A stretch of 33,112 bases of DNA from Chloroflexota bacterium (GCA_020628815.1 JAHDEN010000056.1:1-33112), one strand, 5' to 3'; counted from the first letter of the stretch, positions 1-8,723 are shown. Notes: a model not told the origin generated them from the sequence alone. Numbers and translations are program-made.

Positions 1-157
1 GATTCGCAGCTAAAACCGACGTCTGCTCCGCAAATTCAAGCGTGTTGCCAAATGTATTCATCCCTTGAGGTTTGGTCCACAAAAACATTTCAAGCACCAG
101 AAAGTAGATGTGCTCCGCTGCAACCAATCCGACCAATATCCATCTTAAAATGTTCAT
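1..157 (-). CDS. DUF1304 family membrane protein (5' part only)
   Basis: The first 52 codons of a minus-strand gene that runs off the left edge. The translation starts MNILRWILVGLVAAEHIYFL and continues with EMFLWTKPQG, NTFGN, EFAEQT and VLAAN. This matches the N-terminal pattern of DUF1304 (COG3759), small four-helix inner-membrane proteins of unknown function: a first membrane helix, the conserved A-x-E-H-x-Y and E-M-F-x-W, then the F-A-E-x-T and A-A-N-Q region. The start is supported by an AGAGGA Shine-Dalgarno about five bases before the ATG at 157. No function can be assigned beyond integral membrane protein. Recognition is by motif memory, not a search. Confidence 0.8.
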   Translation of the reverse strand, partial: MNILRWILVGLVAAEHIYFLVLEMFLWTKPQGMNTFGNTLEFAEQTSVLAAN

Positions 158-220
158 AAATTTCCTCTTGCTTTGATTAGGGCCTGTTTACCCAGAACTT
201 TTGCCAAATAGTAACGACAA

Positions 221-249
221 TCGGCCGGTGATACAGATTCACCGGCCGA
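221..249. repeat. Perfect 10-bp inverted repeat (hairpin)
   Basis: TCGGCCGGTG at 221-230 pairs perfectly with CACCGGCCGA at 240-249 across a 9-base loop. Both arms contain CGGCCG. No T-run follows on either strand, so it is not a standard intrinsic terminator. It lies between the DUF1304 gene and the 3' end of the lipoprotein gene, in a 233-base gap with no gene. Confidence 0.6.
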
Positions 250-339
250 GTCTATACTTGTCAATTGTCCCTCGGTTTTGAGTTTAGGGGTAGGCCATCG
301 ACAGCAGCAATCCCTCTACCCCCTGCGTATGATACAGAT

Positions 340-383
340 CTATCGGTTTAGTCTCTCAAAAAATTGAAGGACTAACCCGATAG
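340..383 (-). terminator. Hairpin just after the Ig-like lipoprotein gene
   Basis: A 14-bp inverted repeat with one G-T wobble: CTATCGGTTTAGTC at 340-353 and GACTAACCCGATAG at 370-383, with a 16-base A/T-rich loop. It starts 8 bases past the stop codon of the minus-strand lipoprotein gene, so it probably marks the transcript end or protects it. It lacks a U-tract, so intrinsic termination is only inferred. Confidence 0.45.
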
Positions 384-390
384 ATTGAGA

Positions 391-1611
391 CTACTCTACT
401 TCCAACAAGATTGTATCTGAGCCGTTTCCGCCATCCGCAACAACCTGTACTTCGCCAGTTACGTCAACAGGAATTAGCAGTTCAGCTTCCCAATATCCAA
501 ATGATTGAACAGTAACGATATCCCCGGCCGCCACCGAGCCATCGGCCAAACGAATTTGGATACTCAATGTTTCATCCGTTGGGTTAACAGTTACCCCCTG
601 AAAGAAAACGGTCTGACCTGATTTGATCGTATCCCCAGCTTTTGGCCAGCCGATTGTGGTGCCTGTGCCTTCATCTTTCGGCACAACATTAATCAAATAT
701 TGAGCCTCTCTCCGGTCGGCCGATCCGGCTTCGCCAAACCAAGCGATGGCGCAAGCTTCACCAGTTACATCTTGTGGAATTTGGACAAACCCACGCCATG
801 AACCACTCCCGTTCATCGGGAAGCTCTGGCGGGAAACCTGTGTACGGCAATTGTCGGTGAGCACCGCGATAGATATTTTGAAATCAACCGGTTTGTTCGC
901 AAACCCATCAAAGAAAAGGTAGTAGTCCGATGTACCGGTTCCTTCTGGCCCGGGCTGATCAAGAATCAAATAACGATCTTGGCCGGTATCTGGCGTAATG
1001 TTGACCAAAATCGAATCACCTGCGGCCGAGCTACCGTCTTCGTTCAGTACATCAACCGCAAAACGTGCTTGCCCGCTAAAGGTGCTTGGCAGCGTAATGG
1101 TTGTTTCCCATGCACCAAAATCAAGCTCTTCGATTTCTTGTGACAGCAATTCCCGGCCGTCGAGCGATATTAGTCGAGCCACAAGACTCTGATTTGTACG
1201 ACGTGCAGCACGCCCCGCCAACACCAGCAACTCACCCGCTTGGCCCGACTTGTCCCCTAAATTAACAATGTTAACCTCCGGCAGAATGCTTTCATCTACA
1301 GTTGGTTCTGGTTCTACAACTTCAACTTCTGGCTCTTCTACCACTTCCTCAGCTGATTCAGCCTCTGCTTCAGGTGCAGGGGCAACTTCGGCCTCTTCAA
1401 CTACAATCTCAACTTCAACTTCTTCAGCGGCCGGTTGATCAGATGCGTCAGAAGCGGGTGAAGTCGATTCAACAACCGGTGGGGGCAACGTTGGAACCGA
1501 TGCAGGCACCGCGGCCGTTGGCACTGCAATCACATCAGATGAAGTTGGCTCTTGGCCACAGGCGCTTAAAGCAAGCAAACAAACTAAAGGGATGAGAATT
1601 AATCGTTTCAT
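391..1611 (-). CDS. Lipoprotein with three Ig-like repeats
   Basis: A 406-residue predicted lipoprotein. A short signal peptide ends in a lipobox (LSAC, Cys18). A Pro/Thr/Ser linker and a very Glu-rich stretch (about residues 63-105) lead to three modules of about 95 residues (about 112-206, 213-311 and 318-406). The modules share a pattern: a 'P-x-x-G' start, a 'DG' turn, G-x-W, then 'IP-x-D-V-T-G-E' or 'LP-x-x-F-S-G'. This resembles Gmad2-like or other bacterial Ig-like sandwich domains. It is presumably anchored on the outer face of the membrane, with an adhesive or structural role. No enzyme motif is visible. It lies 193 bases downstream of the M23 lipoprotein on the same strand and could be co-transcribed. 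No clear Shine-Dalgarno precedes the ATG at 1611. Confidence 0.75.
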   Translation of the reverse strand: MKRLILIPLVCLLALSACGQEPTSSDVIAVPTAAVPASVPTLPPPVVESTSPASDASDQPAAEEVEVEIVVEEAEVAPAPEAEAESAEEVVEEPEVEVVEPEPTVDESILPEVNIVNLGDKSGQAGELLVLAGRAARRTNQSLVARLISLDGRELLSQEIEELDFGAWETTITLPSTFSGQARFAVDVLNEDGSSAAGDSILVNITPDTGQDRYLILDQPGPEGTGTSDYYLFFDGFANKPVDFKISIAVLTDNCRTQVSRQSFPMNGSGSWRGFVQIPQDVTGEACAIAWFGEAGSADRREAQYLINVVPKDEGTGTTIGWPKAGDTIKSGQTVFFQGVTVNPTDETLSIQIRLADGSVAAGDIVTVQSFGYWEAELLIPVDVTGEVQVVADGGNGSDTILLEVE

Positions 1612-1804
1612 AATTTTGAAGGGGAGATAACTGGTTTAATAAACTGTAGCCACATTGTGAATGATTGATTAATAGGTTGAAGAACGCAAACCCTACGCTC
1701 GTGCGATTATTCACCAACGTAGAACTGTGTCATGCTCATTTCATGAGCCCATCTATCATGCACGGGACGATCAAGTTGAAATGCCCAGGTAACGACTCAT
1801 GGTT

Positions 1805-3535
1805 TTAAGGGATGAATAGGGCTTCGATTAATTCGCGCGTTTCGATTGGGCGCCAATATTGTCCCAAGTAACCAGCGTCTCCGTACCAAATTTCAAAATG
1901 CAGATGGGAATCTACGTCTGGTCCGTCTAACGAACCTGGAGAGCCAGAGTTGCCAACCCGACCGATAATTTGCCCAGTTGTGACCTGAGCACCCACAAAA
2001 ACATTCGGATCGATACTGCTTAGATGCGCATGTCGTGAAACAAATCCGTTTTCATGCTGAAGCCAAATCTGACGGCCGCGAAAGAAATCTAACCCTTCGT
2101 CAGTCGTTTGACCTTGCAACGCCGCCTGCCCGCGATAAAAGCTAAACAGTTCAGGCCAAGGCTCTTGATAATCATGCATGGCACGGATCACCGTACCGGC
2201 CGCTACCGCTCTAATTTGTCGGCCGGGCCCCCAATAAAAATCCATCCCCTCATGAATGCCTTGCCGATAATGGCGCGGTGCACCGGGCAAGCGCAGCTCA
2301 CGGGCATCTGGGGGCAAGTTTTCGAGCGGCAAAATTAGCTGGGGAATTGTGTCCCAAATTTGGGGATCATAGGGAGCAGTTCCTGACATAAATGCTGGTT
2401 GCCCAACCATGTCAATCTCTTGCTGGATTTCCGGTTTGCCCGGCAAATAAATCGTATTTCGCCCAGCGTAAATCCCGACCGAGCTGCCAAATTCATCTAA
2501 ATAAAGGGCAAACGTTGAGATAGGGAATTGAAATTCTGTTTGGGATAACAGGGTCCCGTTTTCATTATTCAAAACAGATAAGCGCAATCCACCCCGATCT
2601 AAAAGATAAACGGCCCTGGGCCCAACTTGAATCTCTCTCGGCTGCGTAATGGTGATATTCGGCCGGAAATTGCCGTCTACTTGCCCCTGTACGTAGCGCA
2701 AAATCTCCGCATTGGGGGAATCAATCGGACGTTGCAGGATGTAGGCAAAAGCGGCCGCAGAGCCACGCAAAACGGCAAGATCTACCAACACGCTGTCTTC
2801 ATCTACTGACCAGCCGGTTTCGCCCTCATTGGGTAGATAGCGCACCCCATACCGGTAGCTGGCTTCTAACAAATATCGATCTGATCCATTTGAAGAGAGT
2901 GCCAAATAATAGTGGGACGAGGTCTGACCGATCGGCCGAGCATAGCGATCTCGACTCCAAACGCCGGTTGTTAAATCGTGTAAATAAACATCCCCCACCC
3001 GGTCAAGCACCAGCAGTCCGTTGTTTGGCCCACTGGCGAGGTCAACCAGTGCTAAATCAAGTGGTTCTTGTACAGGCTCATCTTCTATCAGTGTACCAGG
3101 GACGATGAGAACGGTCGAAGGGCCGCCATTAACTAGATCAATCTGCAACACACGGCCGCCGTCGATTAGCCATCCCATCTGACCATTACTAACCATCGAA
3201 ACCGGATGGACAAATGTTTCGCCACCGCCCCCTACAAAACATAACCGGCCGGCTTGAACCAGTTCAGGCTGAGGGCAGTTGAGGGCAGCTTGAGGCTCGA
3301 TCTCCTCTACGTTTTCTACTCCAGATTCAGCAACTGTTGTGGGGACTGGCGCAATAGCCGGGGCTGAAGTTGCCAGCTGAATCGGGGTAATTGTGGGTGC
3401 AACAGTCGGCTTTGCATTGGCGATAATGACAGGATTATCGGGAAGTAACGGGCTGCTGGCAGAATTAGTGCTACAGCCGCTAAAGCAAAAGAGAAGCGCT
3501 AAAATAAATCCTATGATCCAAATAATATTTTTCAC
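1805..3535 (-). CDS. M23-family metallopeptidase lipoprotein
   Basis: A 576-residue predicted lipoprotein (signal helix, lipobox FSGC, Cys21) with a C-terminal LytM/M23 zinc-peptidase domain at about 420-560. The zinc-site motifs are complete: HEGMD (His428, Asp432), HAHL (His502/His504) and HLHFE (His544/His546). The family cleaves peptidoglycan cross-bridges or acts in cell-wall remodelling. Residues about 85-400 form a beta-rich region with repeated 'V-x-x-L-D-R-x-G' phrases that suggest a propeller-like or scaffold domain (inference). The start codon is GTG. A perfect TATAAT ends 8 bases before it and there is no Shine-Dalgarno, so the mRNA is probably leaderless. The domain carries a roughly 20-residue insertion (around 'QAALQGQTTDEG') between its first two motifs. 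Confidence 0.88.
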   Translation of the reverse strand: MKNIIWIIGFILALLFCFSGCSTNSASSPLLPDNPVIIANAKPTVAPTITPIQLATSAPAIAPVPTTVAESGVENVEEIEPQAALNCPQPELVQAGRLCFVGGGGETFVHPVSMVSNGQMGWLIDGGRVLQIDLVNGGPSTVLIVPGTLIEDEPVQEPLDLALVDLASGPNNGLLVLDRVGDVYLHDLTTGVWSRDRYARPIGQTSSHYYLALSSNGSDRYLLEASYRYGVRYLPNEGETGWSVDEDSVLVDLAVLRGSAAAFAYILQRPIDSPNAEILRYVQGQVDGNFRPNITITQPREIQVGPRAVYLLDRGGLRLSVLNNENGTLLSQTEFQFPISTFALYLDEFGSSVGIYAGRNTIYLPGKPEIQQEIDMVGQPAFMSGTAPYDPQIWDTIPQLILPLENLPPDARELRLPGAPRHYRQGIHEGMDFYWGPGRQIRAVAAGTVIRAMHDYQEPWPELFSFYRGQAALQGQTTDEGLDFFRGRQIWLQHENGFVSRHAHLSSIDPNVFVGAQVTTGQIIGRVGNSGSPGSLDGPDVDSHLHFEIWYGDAGYLGQYWRPIETRELIEALFIP

Positions 3536-3548
3536 GGCGGGGATTATA
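3536..3548 (-). promoter_or_regulatory. -10 box for a leaderless M23 lipoprotein transcript
   Basis: On the minus strand, TATAAT (3548 down to 3543) is followed by CCCCGCC and then the GTG start. The seven-base spacing puts the expected transcription start at or next to the start codon. No good -35 hexamer is seen at 16-18 bases upstream. Confidence 0.6.
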
Positions 3549-3599
3549 CCGAGTTTTTATTGATCCCCTAGATCAAAGGTTACATTCTCAGCCCCCCCA

Positions 3600-3632
3600 T
3601 AAAAAAGCCGCCAGCCTTTTGGGGCTAGCGGC
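3600..3632 (-). terminator. Intrinsic terminator of the PH-domain gene
   Basis: On the minus strand GCCGCTAGCC and GGCTGGCGGC form a 10-bp stem with one G-U pair, followed at once by six T. It sits about 30 bases beyond the stop codon of the PH-domain gene, and before the promoter of the M23 gene, so it separates the two transcription units. Confidence 0.88.
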
Positions 3633-3662
3633 AAGTAGGCGATTATTTAATTGTTGATATGT

Positions 3663-4175
3663 TTAAGCAGCTGCTTCGATCCGTTGTGTTTTGATCGCTT
3701 CATCTCTTATTTTAAGCAGATGGTCGCGGGCCTCAATAGGATTTTTAACCGCAAGCAATGTGCCTTCAGCACCAGCTACACCAGCGGCCCCGGCCGTTTG
3801 TACTTGCACGGTCCAAAGATCAAACTGGCGCATGAGCCAACCTTGTACAAGTCGAAAATCAGTGACTCTGTCTAGTGGAATCGCTTTTCTTTCATATGTA
3901 AAAACGCCTTCACTAATGTACAGAATACCGTCCTTAACTTCGTAGCTCAACGAATTGGTAAATGAGCGAGCATATTTGATCGTTAGGGCAAAAATTAAAG
4001 CGCCTAACCCGACCAGTACACCCAGAACAATCGATATCGTGCGGGGATCAGCATCTTCTGCCAGCATGATGCTGGTCGGCAAAACCAAGATCATGGCACC
4101 TAAAATTACAAATGAAATGGTGTAGTTTGTGCGTAAAAAACGGAACAGTTGATTGTTTTGAATCTCGAACCTCAT
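3663..4175 (-). CDS. PH-domain (bPH2/YdbS-like) membrane protein
   Basis: A 170-residue protein with two membrane helices near the N terminus (about residues 18-40 and 47-68), then a bacterial PH-like bPH2 (DUF304) domain. The recognisable core is 'Y-x-V-K-D-G-I-L-Y-I-S-E-G-V-F', 'R-K-A-I-P-L-D-R-V-T-D' and 'Q-T-A-G'. This is the YdbS/YdbT layout, integral membrane proteins of uncertain role; a link to lipid or membrane-stress functions is only inferred. The start is firm: AGGAGG lies about seven bases before the ATG at 4175. It has its own terminator and appears to be a single-gene unit. The C terminus ends in an unusual Ala/Glu/Arg tail. Confidence 0.85.
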   Translation of the reverse strand: MRFEIQNNQLFRFLRTNYTISFVILGAMILVLPTSIMLAEDADPRTISIVLGVLVGLGALIFALTIKYARSFTNSLSYEVKDGILYISEGVFTYERKAIPLDRVTDFRLVQGWLMRQFDLWTVQVQTAGAAGVAGAEGTLLAVKNPIEARDHLLKIRDEAIKTQRIEAAA

Positions 4176-4565
4176 GTTCAGACCTCCTAAACTAAAAATA
4201 GATAGAATGACCTTCCACGGATTGGATTTCGAACACCGGGGTGGTGTCTTGCCCTACTGCAATGTATTCAATTGCGTTGTCCGTATAAGACTTGATTTGA
4301 AAAACAATTTGGTTTGCTTCAGAGAGGGGCTGAATTGAAACTGTTACTTGCTATACGACGACTATCTGAAAAAGTTGCCGGTTTTTTCGGTCCTATTCGG
4401 GATCGTGCGAATTAGCATTTTCAAAAAAGAATGGGTTTAAAGAAAATAATCTTCTATTATTTAGGGGTACATTCAACCAAAAACATTTTGCATGAAGTGG
4501 AATTCAGATCATCCTGACTCTCTCCGCCTAATTCCACCCTTTTTCATGTGACCAGAGGAAAAAAG
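4176..4565. other. Divergent intergenic region with a 5'-UTR hairpin
   Basis: A 390-base gap between divergent genes, with no coding potential seen. An A/T-rich stretch near 4441-4470 contains TATTAT (4455-4460), a possible plus-strand -10. Just before the next gene is an inverted repeat: GTGGAATT (4497-4504) with AATTCCAC (4530-4537). It is flanked by an outer CATGAA (4491-4496) and TTCATG (4543-4548) pair. The hairpin ends shortly before the Shine-Dalgarno, so it could affect translation or bind a regulator. That is inference. Confidence 0.45.
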
Positions 4566-6626
4566 ATGATTCGAATTGTGAGTCAACGAAAATTGTTCTT
4601 TATTTTGGGCACTTTGCTTTTCGGAATGAACCTTCTGAATATCAGCTTACCGGTGGCGCAGGCGCAAATTTTCCCTACAAGTACGCCAGAAGGAGCCGAG
4701 CCACAGGAGCAGCCAAGTAATACATTCAATAGTCCGCCTGTAAATCTGACCGTTTCAACCGTTGAGCCAAGCAATATTTCTCAGCTTACCGGTGGCACAC
4801 TTACCGTTTTAGGCACCGACTTTACGGCCGACAGCTATGTGCGCATGGTGGGATTTGGCATTTTGGCAACGACGTTTATTAACGACACATCGCTGACAGC
4901 CATCGTCCCGGCTGGTGCTGGCGCTGGCAGCTATCAAATCGAGGTGTCGGATGGAACAGCCACGGCCCAATGGGCGGGCACCATCAACATTAACGCCCCG
5001 GCCGATACCAGTCCCACCAGCACCCCTAGCCCCGGCGGGTTATCCGTATCGGGCGTTGACCCGGCCCAAGTTAACAGAGATACCGGCACCACGATCACCG
5101 TTTTTGGGAGTGGCTTTACGGCAGATTCCGCCGTACGGTTGGTGGGTGCGGGCGTGCTTCAAACCAGCTATGTTGGCCCCAGCACCTTAACCGCACTTAT
5201 TCCCCCAGACTTTCCCCCCATCGATTATCAGCTCCAGGTCATTCGCGGCAACGACAGCGCCACTTGGGAAGGCGGCTTATTGCGCATTTTCATCCCACCG
5301 ACAGCAACACCCATCCCAGCGACAGGTGGGGCAAGCACAACCTTAACGGCGCCTGATTTATTGGTGCAAAACACAAGCTATGACCGTGATCCGATCCAGC
5401 CAGGGGACTCGTTCATCCTAACCTTTGACCTGGTGAACATTGGCGGTCGTGATGCTAAAAATGTAAAGGTCACATTTAATTCGCCAGATGTAGCGGTTCC
5501 GGCCGGAACCGGCAACAGTCAGTTTATTGAGCTAATTGATGATGCTGAAGGGGGCGCAGTAAAAGTGGCGGTTCCTCTCATTGCACTCACCACTCTAGCA
5601 GGTGGGCAATACAACTTGTCGTTTGATTTAAGCTGGCTCGACGCAGACGGCCGAAGCTATAGCGGCGATGCCAATGTCGGGCTCACATTGGGGGCGGCTG
5701 AACCAACTCCAACCCCCACACCGGCCGTGAGCGCAAAACCCCGTTTGGTGCTTTCAGGTTATTCTGTAACCGGATTAGTAGAGCCGGGCGGCCGCTTTAC
5801 CATGCAGTTCACCGTCGCAAATCAGGGGGATGCGGACGCACAAAATGTCCAGATCAAATTTGGTGGTGACAGTGCTACCAGCCTAGATCCGTTTGCTCTC
5901 ATCAATTCAAGCAATATCGATTTTGTGGCAAACATTCCGGCCGGGCAAACGTTTGAATTAAGCAAAGAGTTCTTGGTTTCAGGCACAGCAAGCCCGCGGC
6001 CGGAGAACATGGCGATCATTTTTGATTACGAAGATGGTGCAGCCGCAACGTTCCAATCTCCATATTCTGTCTCAGTTTTGGTTGAGCGACTGCCACAGTT
6101 CCAAATCGATTTCTTTGACCGGCCCGCTTTTATTCAGGTGGGTCAGCCGGTTGATCTCTCTGTCGAAATTTTCAATATCGGCTCAAACACAATCAATGTG
6201 AACACGATTGAGATGGATGTTAGCCCGAAACCGGCCGATGTTACCGGCCCCATCGGGTCGATTTTTTCAGGTCCACTCGGGGGCGGCACATCGATTTCGG
6301 TTGACGGGATATACGTTCCCGAAGAGCCTGGTCCGGCCGATATAATCATTCGCGTTAACTATTTAGATGATTTAAATCAAAATCGGGTGATCGAAGAAAC
6401 ACTGGTTTTAACAGTTGAAGAAGCGGAAGAGTTCGGCTTTGACACCCCTCCTTTTGATGAAAACGGAAACCCGATTGCCGTTGATGAAAATGGGGTGCCG
6501 ATTGAGATTGATGGGGCCAGCGGAGAAGCTGATCCAACCACCACCCGCTTTTTCCAGATCGGTGGCATCTTGCTCGGTTTGCTGGCGGTTATTTTTGTAG
6601 CTGTCCGCATTTTCCGTCGCCAATAG
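4566..6626 (+). CDS. Secreted IPT/TIG and CARDB multidomain surface protein
   Basis: About 686 residues. Two IPT/TIG Ig-like domains come first, each with a 'VEPS/VDPA...TGGTLTVLGTDFTADS' type opening and a 'LTA-x-x-P' turn. Two CARDB-type adhesion modules follow ('PGDSFILTFDLVNIGGRDAKNV' type and 'PGGRFTMQFTVANQGDADAQNV' type), then a third beta-sandwich module. The modules are separated by Thr/Pro-rich linkers. The C terminus has an acidic stretch and a final membrane helix ending in RIFRRQ, so the body lies outside the cell. I place the start at the ATG at 4566, not the upstream in-frame GTG at 4548: AGAGGA sits six bases before it, and the signal sequence then starts MIRIVSQRKLF. The permease gene begins 17 bases downstream, so both are probably one operon. 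The domains suggest binding or scaffolding rather than catalysis. Confidence 0.85.
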   Translation: MIRIVSQRKLFFILGTLLFGMNLLNISLPVAQAQIFPTSTPEGAEPQEQPSNTFNSPPVNLTVSTVEPSNISQLTGGTLTVLGTDFTADSYVRMVGFGILATTFINDTSLTAIVPAGAGAGSYQIEVSDGTATAQWAGTININAPADTSPTSTPSPGGLSVSGVDPAQVNRDTGTTITVFGSGFTADSAVRLVGAGVLQTSYVGPSTLTALIPPDFPPIDYQLQVIRGNDSATWEGGLLRIFIPPTATPIPATGGASTTLTAPDLLVQNTSYDRDPIQPGDSFILTFDLVNIGGRDAKNVKVTFNSPDVAVPAGTGNSQFIELIDDAEGGAVKVAVPLIALTTLAGGQYNLSFDLSWLDADGRSYSGDANVGLTLGAAEPTPTPTPAVSAKPRLVLSGYSVTGLVEPGGRFTMQFTVANQGDADAQNVQIKFGGDSATSLDPFALINSSNIDFVANIPAGQTFELSKEFLVSGTASPRPENMAIIFDYEDGAAATFQSPYSVSVLVERLPQFQIDFFDRPAFIQVGQPVDLSVEIFNIGSNTINVNTIEMDVSPKPADVTGPIGSIFSGPLGGGTSISVDGIYVPEEPGPADIIIRVNYLDDLNQNRVIEETLVLTVEEAEEFGFDTPPFDENGNPIAVDENGVPIEIDGASGEADPTTTRFFQIGGILLGLLAVIFVAVRIFRRQ

Positions 6627-6643
6627 GTCTCGGCCATTCACAT

Positions 6644-7921
6644 ATGAATTTTAGAGAACTAACACGCATCATTTTTTCAAACTTAGGCCGTATGAAGTTC
6701 CGGGTTGCTATGACAGCGGCCGGGGTTTTGATCGGTACCTTTGCGGTGATTTTGCTCGTTTCCGTTGGTAGCGGACTGCAAGATACCGTCACGTCTAGCT
6801 TTGGCAGTGTGGGGGAACTTACCCAGATCCAAGTGTTTAACTTTAACTTTGGTGGCGAAACAAGCAGCGAGATTGAACCGATCACTGAAAAAGTACTAAA
6901 CGAGTGGCGTGGGCTGAACGGGGTGAAGGCGGTTACACCGCTGGCTGATTTGCAGGCTCAGGCAGATTTCCGCTTAAACCGGTATACGATTAACGGCCGG
7001 GTTGTGGGCATAGATCGAACGCAAATCGAAGACTTAGACTATGATTTTGCGCAAGGGAACGGAAAGCTGAATAACGGCCAAATTGTGATCGGGTCAGCCA
7101 TTTCATCTCAAGTTTTTGATAGCCGCACCTTTTCACGCGTGCCGGAAGAAGATCAGGTTGATCTGTATGGCAAAACGTTGCAGTTGGTTGCCACCAAATT
7201 TAATCAGGATGGTGAAACGAGTGAGCGACGGGTTCGGGTGCGGGTAGCGGGAGTTTTAGAAGAAACGGGTGGCGAGCTAGACGGCCAAATTTTCATGACG
7301 CTGGATGATATGCACACCATCAATGAATGGGCCACCGGCCGACGGTTTAACGAACGGCGCGATGGCTACAATCAGGTTTTGGTCCAAATCGAAGAAGCGC
7401 AGCAAGTCGCGGCCGTAGAAGGCTACATCACTGCAGCGGGTTATCAGGCGTTTTCGCTCCAATCGATTCTGCGCGAAGTCTCTGTGGTTTTCACCGGTCT
7501 ACAAATCGCCTTCGGCTGTATCGGTGGGATCGCCTTGATCGTAGCCGCAATTGGTATCGCCAACACCATGATTATGGCGATATACGAGCGCACAAAAGAG
7601 ATCGGCTTAATGAAAGCGGTGGGTGCTACAAATCGAGACGTGATGTTTATCTTTTTAGGCGAGGCAGGTGTGATCGGCTTGATCGGGGGGATAGCTGGGC
7701 TAATTTTGGCGTCAGGTGTGGGTCAAATCGCTGGCAGTATCGGCCGGAACTATCTTATCTCGCAGGGGGCGCCCGACACGATTCCATCCCCCGTCAACAC
7801 GCCGGTTTGGCTCATGATCTTCGCCATTGTTTTCTCGATGGCAATCGGAGTTATCTCCGGCATTTATCCAGCCATTCGGGCGGTTCAGCTTGATCCTATG
7901 ATGGCGCTTAAATATGAGTGA
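6644..7921 (+). CDS. MacB/FtsX-type ABC transporter permease
   Basis: A 425-residue permease with the MacB layout. One membrane helix near the N terminus (about residues 22-45) is followed by a large extracytoplasmic MacB-PCD domain (about 46-275) and three C-terminal helices. The last part has the FtsX-family signature 'NTMIMAIYERTKEIGLMKAVGATNRDVMFIFLGEA' (abbreviated) and the terminal 'P-A-I-R-A-V-Q-L-D-P-M-M-A-L-K-Y-E'. Such permeases couple a cytoplasmic ATPase to mechanical work on exported lipoproteins, peptides or substrates. No MacB-type ATPase gene is in this window. The gene follows the IPT/CARDB protein by 17 bases and overlaps the next gene by eight, which supports co-translation. 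No strong Shine-Dalgarno is visible. Confidence 0.88.
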   Translation: MNFRELTRIIFSNLGRMKFRVAMTAAGVLIGTFAVILLVSVGSGLQDTVTSSFGSVGELTQIQVFNFNFGGETSSEIEPITEKVLNEWRGLNGVKAVTPLADLQAQADFRLNRYTINGRVVGIDRTQIEDLDYDFAQGNGKLNNGQIVIGSAISSQVFDSRTFSRVPEEDQVDLYGKTLQLVATKFNQDGETSERRVRVRVAGVLEETGGELDGQIFMTLDDMHTINEWATGRRFNERRDGYNQVLVQIEEAQQVAAVEGYITAAGYQAFSLQSILREVSVVFTGLQIAFGCIGGIALIVAAIGIANTMIMAIYERTKEIGLMKAVGATNRDVMFIFLGEAGVIGLIGGIAGLILASGVGQIAGSIGRNYLISQGAPDTIPSPVNTPVWLMIFAIVFSMAIGVISGIYPAIRAVQLDPMMALKYE

Positions 7922-8636
7922 TAGCCCAAAAATCGAAGCGAACGGCACCCAAAATGGGATCGGCACGCTGAATGAAAAGCCGCTACATGCGGCCCTTAAG
8001 CAGTGGATCGCAGAGCCAGGAGATCAGTTTGAGGTGCCTCTAGACGGCTTTTTTATCGATGTGGTTCGGGAAAATCTGCTGATCGAAATTCAGACCGGGG
8101 GCTTTTCCCCACTCAAGAAAAAACTGCGCAAGCTTACTAAAACCTATCCGGTTAGATTGGTCTACCCGATTCCGGCCGAAAAATGGTTGATTCAACAGCC
8201 CAAGCTAGGCATTGGCAAACCAAAACGGCGTAAATCACCTAAGCGGGGCAATGTCTATCAGGTCTTCAAAGAGCTTGTCTCGATACCGGACCTAATGCAG
8301 TCACCCAACTTTTCGTTACAGGTGGTGCTGACCCAAGAAGAGGAAGTGAGAAAGTTTGAGGCAGCAAAGAAACGTCGTCGCTTTCGCAAGCAGTGGAAAT
8401 TGGAAGAACGTAGGCTGTTGGACGTGGCTGAAAGCCATCTTTTTGAATGTGTAGAGGATGTCTGCTCCCTGTTACCGGCTGACCTGCCTGATCAATTTAC
8501 TACAAAAGATATTGCGGATGGGTTAAACCAGCCAGCATGGCTTGTGCAAAAAATGGTCTACTGTTTACGCACAATGGAAGGGATTAAGTTGGTAGGCAAG
8601 CAGGGGCGCTTTTTGAGCTATGAACGAGCGGTCTAA
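7914..8636 (+). CDS. Unknown protein, PD-(D/E)XK-like N domain and winged-helix-like C domain
   Basis: A 240-residue protein I cannot name. Its ATG overlaps the permease stop by eight bases, so it is probably translationally coupled. Residues about 22-90 look like a PD-(D/E)XK nuclease core in the E-x-Q variant: a leading helix 'LHAALKQWI', a strand with Asp49 in 'GFFIDVV', then 'LLIEIQTGGF' (Glu58, Gln60), and a helix with Lys68-Lys70. 'YPVRLVYPIP' would be the next strand. Residues about 105-170 are very basic. The C-terminal 75 residues read like a helix-turn-helix ('FTTKDIADGLNQPAWLVQKM'). No signal peptide or membrane helix is present, so it is a predicted cytoplasmic DNA-binding or nuclease-like protein. 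Fold assignment is inference. Confidence 0.6.
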   Translation: MSDSPKIEANGTQNGIGTLNEKPLHAALKQWIAEPGDQFEVPLDGFFIDVVRENLLIEIQTGGFSPLKKKLRKLTKTYPVRLVYPIPAEKWLIQQPKLGIGKPKRRKSPKRGNVYQVFKELVSIPDLMQSPNFSLQVVLTQEEEVRKFEAAKKRRRFRKQWKLEERRLLDVAESHLFECVEDVCSLLPADLPDQFTTKDIADGLNQPAWLVQKMVYCLRTMEGIKLVGKQGRFLSYERAV

Positions 8637-8679
8637 ACAACTCTTCAGTCTTTTAGAAGCGTGGTAGTAGGCGTAGGCG

Positions 8680-8711
8680 GTCAGCCGGAATTCGTCTCAA
8701 TTCCGGCCGAC
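8680..8711. terminator. Hairpin between convergent genes
   Basis: GCCGGAATT (8684-8692) and AATTCCGGC (8699-8707) form a perfect 9-bp stem with a 6-base loop, extendable by GTC/GAC beyond one mismatch. It lies between the stop codons of two convergent genes (8636 and 8724), a usual place for a shared terminator. A U-tract is missing on both sides, so its termination role is inferred. Confidence 0.55.
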
Positions 8712-8723
8712 TTGTTCGAAAAT

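Noticed and set aside
1734..1748. GCTCAT-TTC-ATGAGC hairpin upstream of the Ig-like lipoprotein
   Set aside because: A 6-bp stem with a 3-base loop and no T-run is common by chance and does not support a terminator.
4548..4565. GTG start for the IPT/CARDB protein
   Set aside because: The ATG at 4566 has AGAGGA at ideal spacing, while the GTG has none and would encode the ribosome site.
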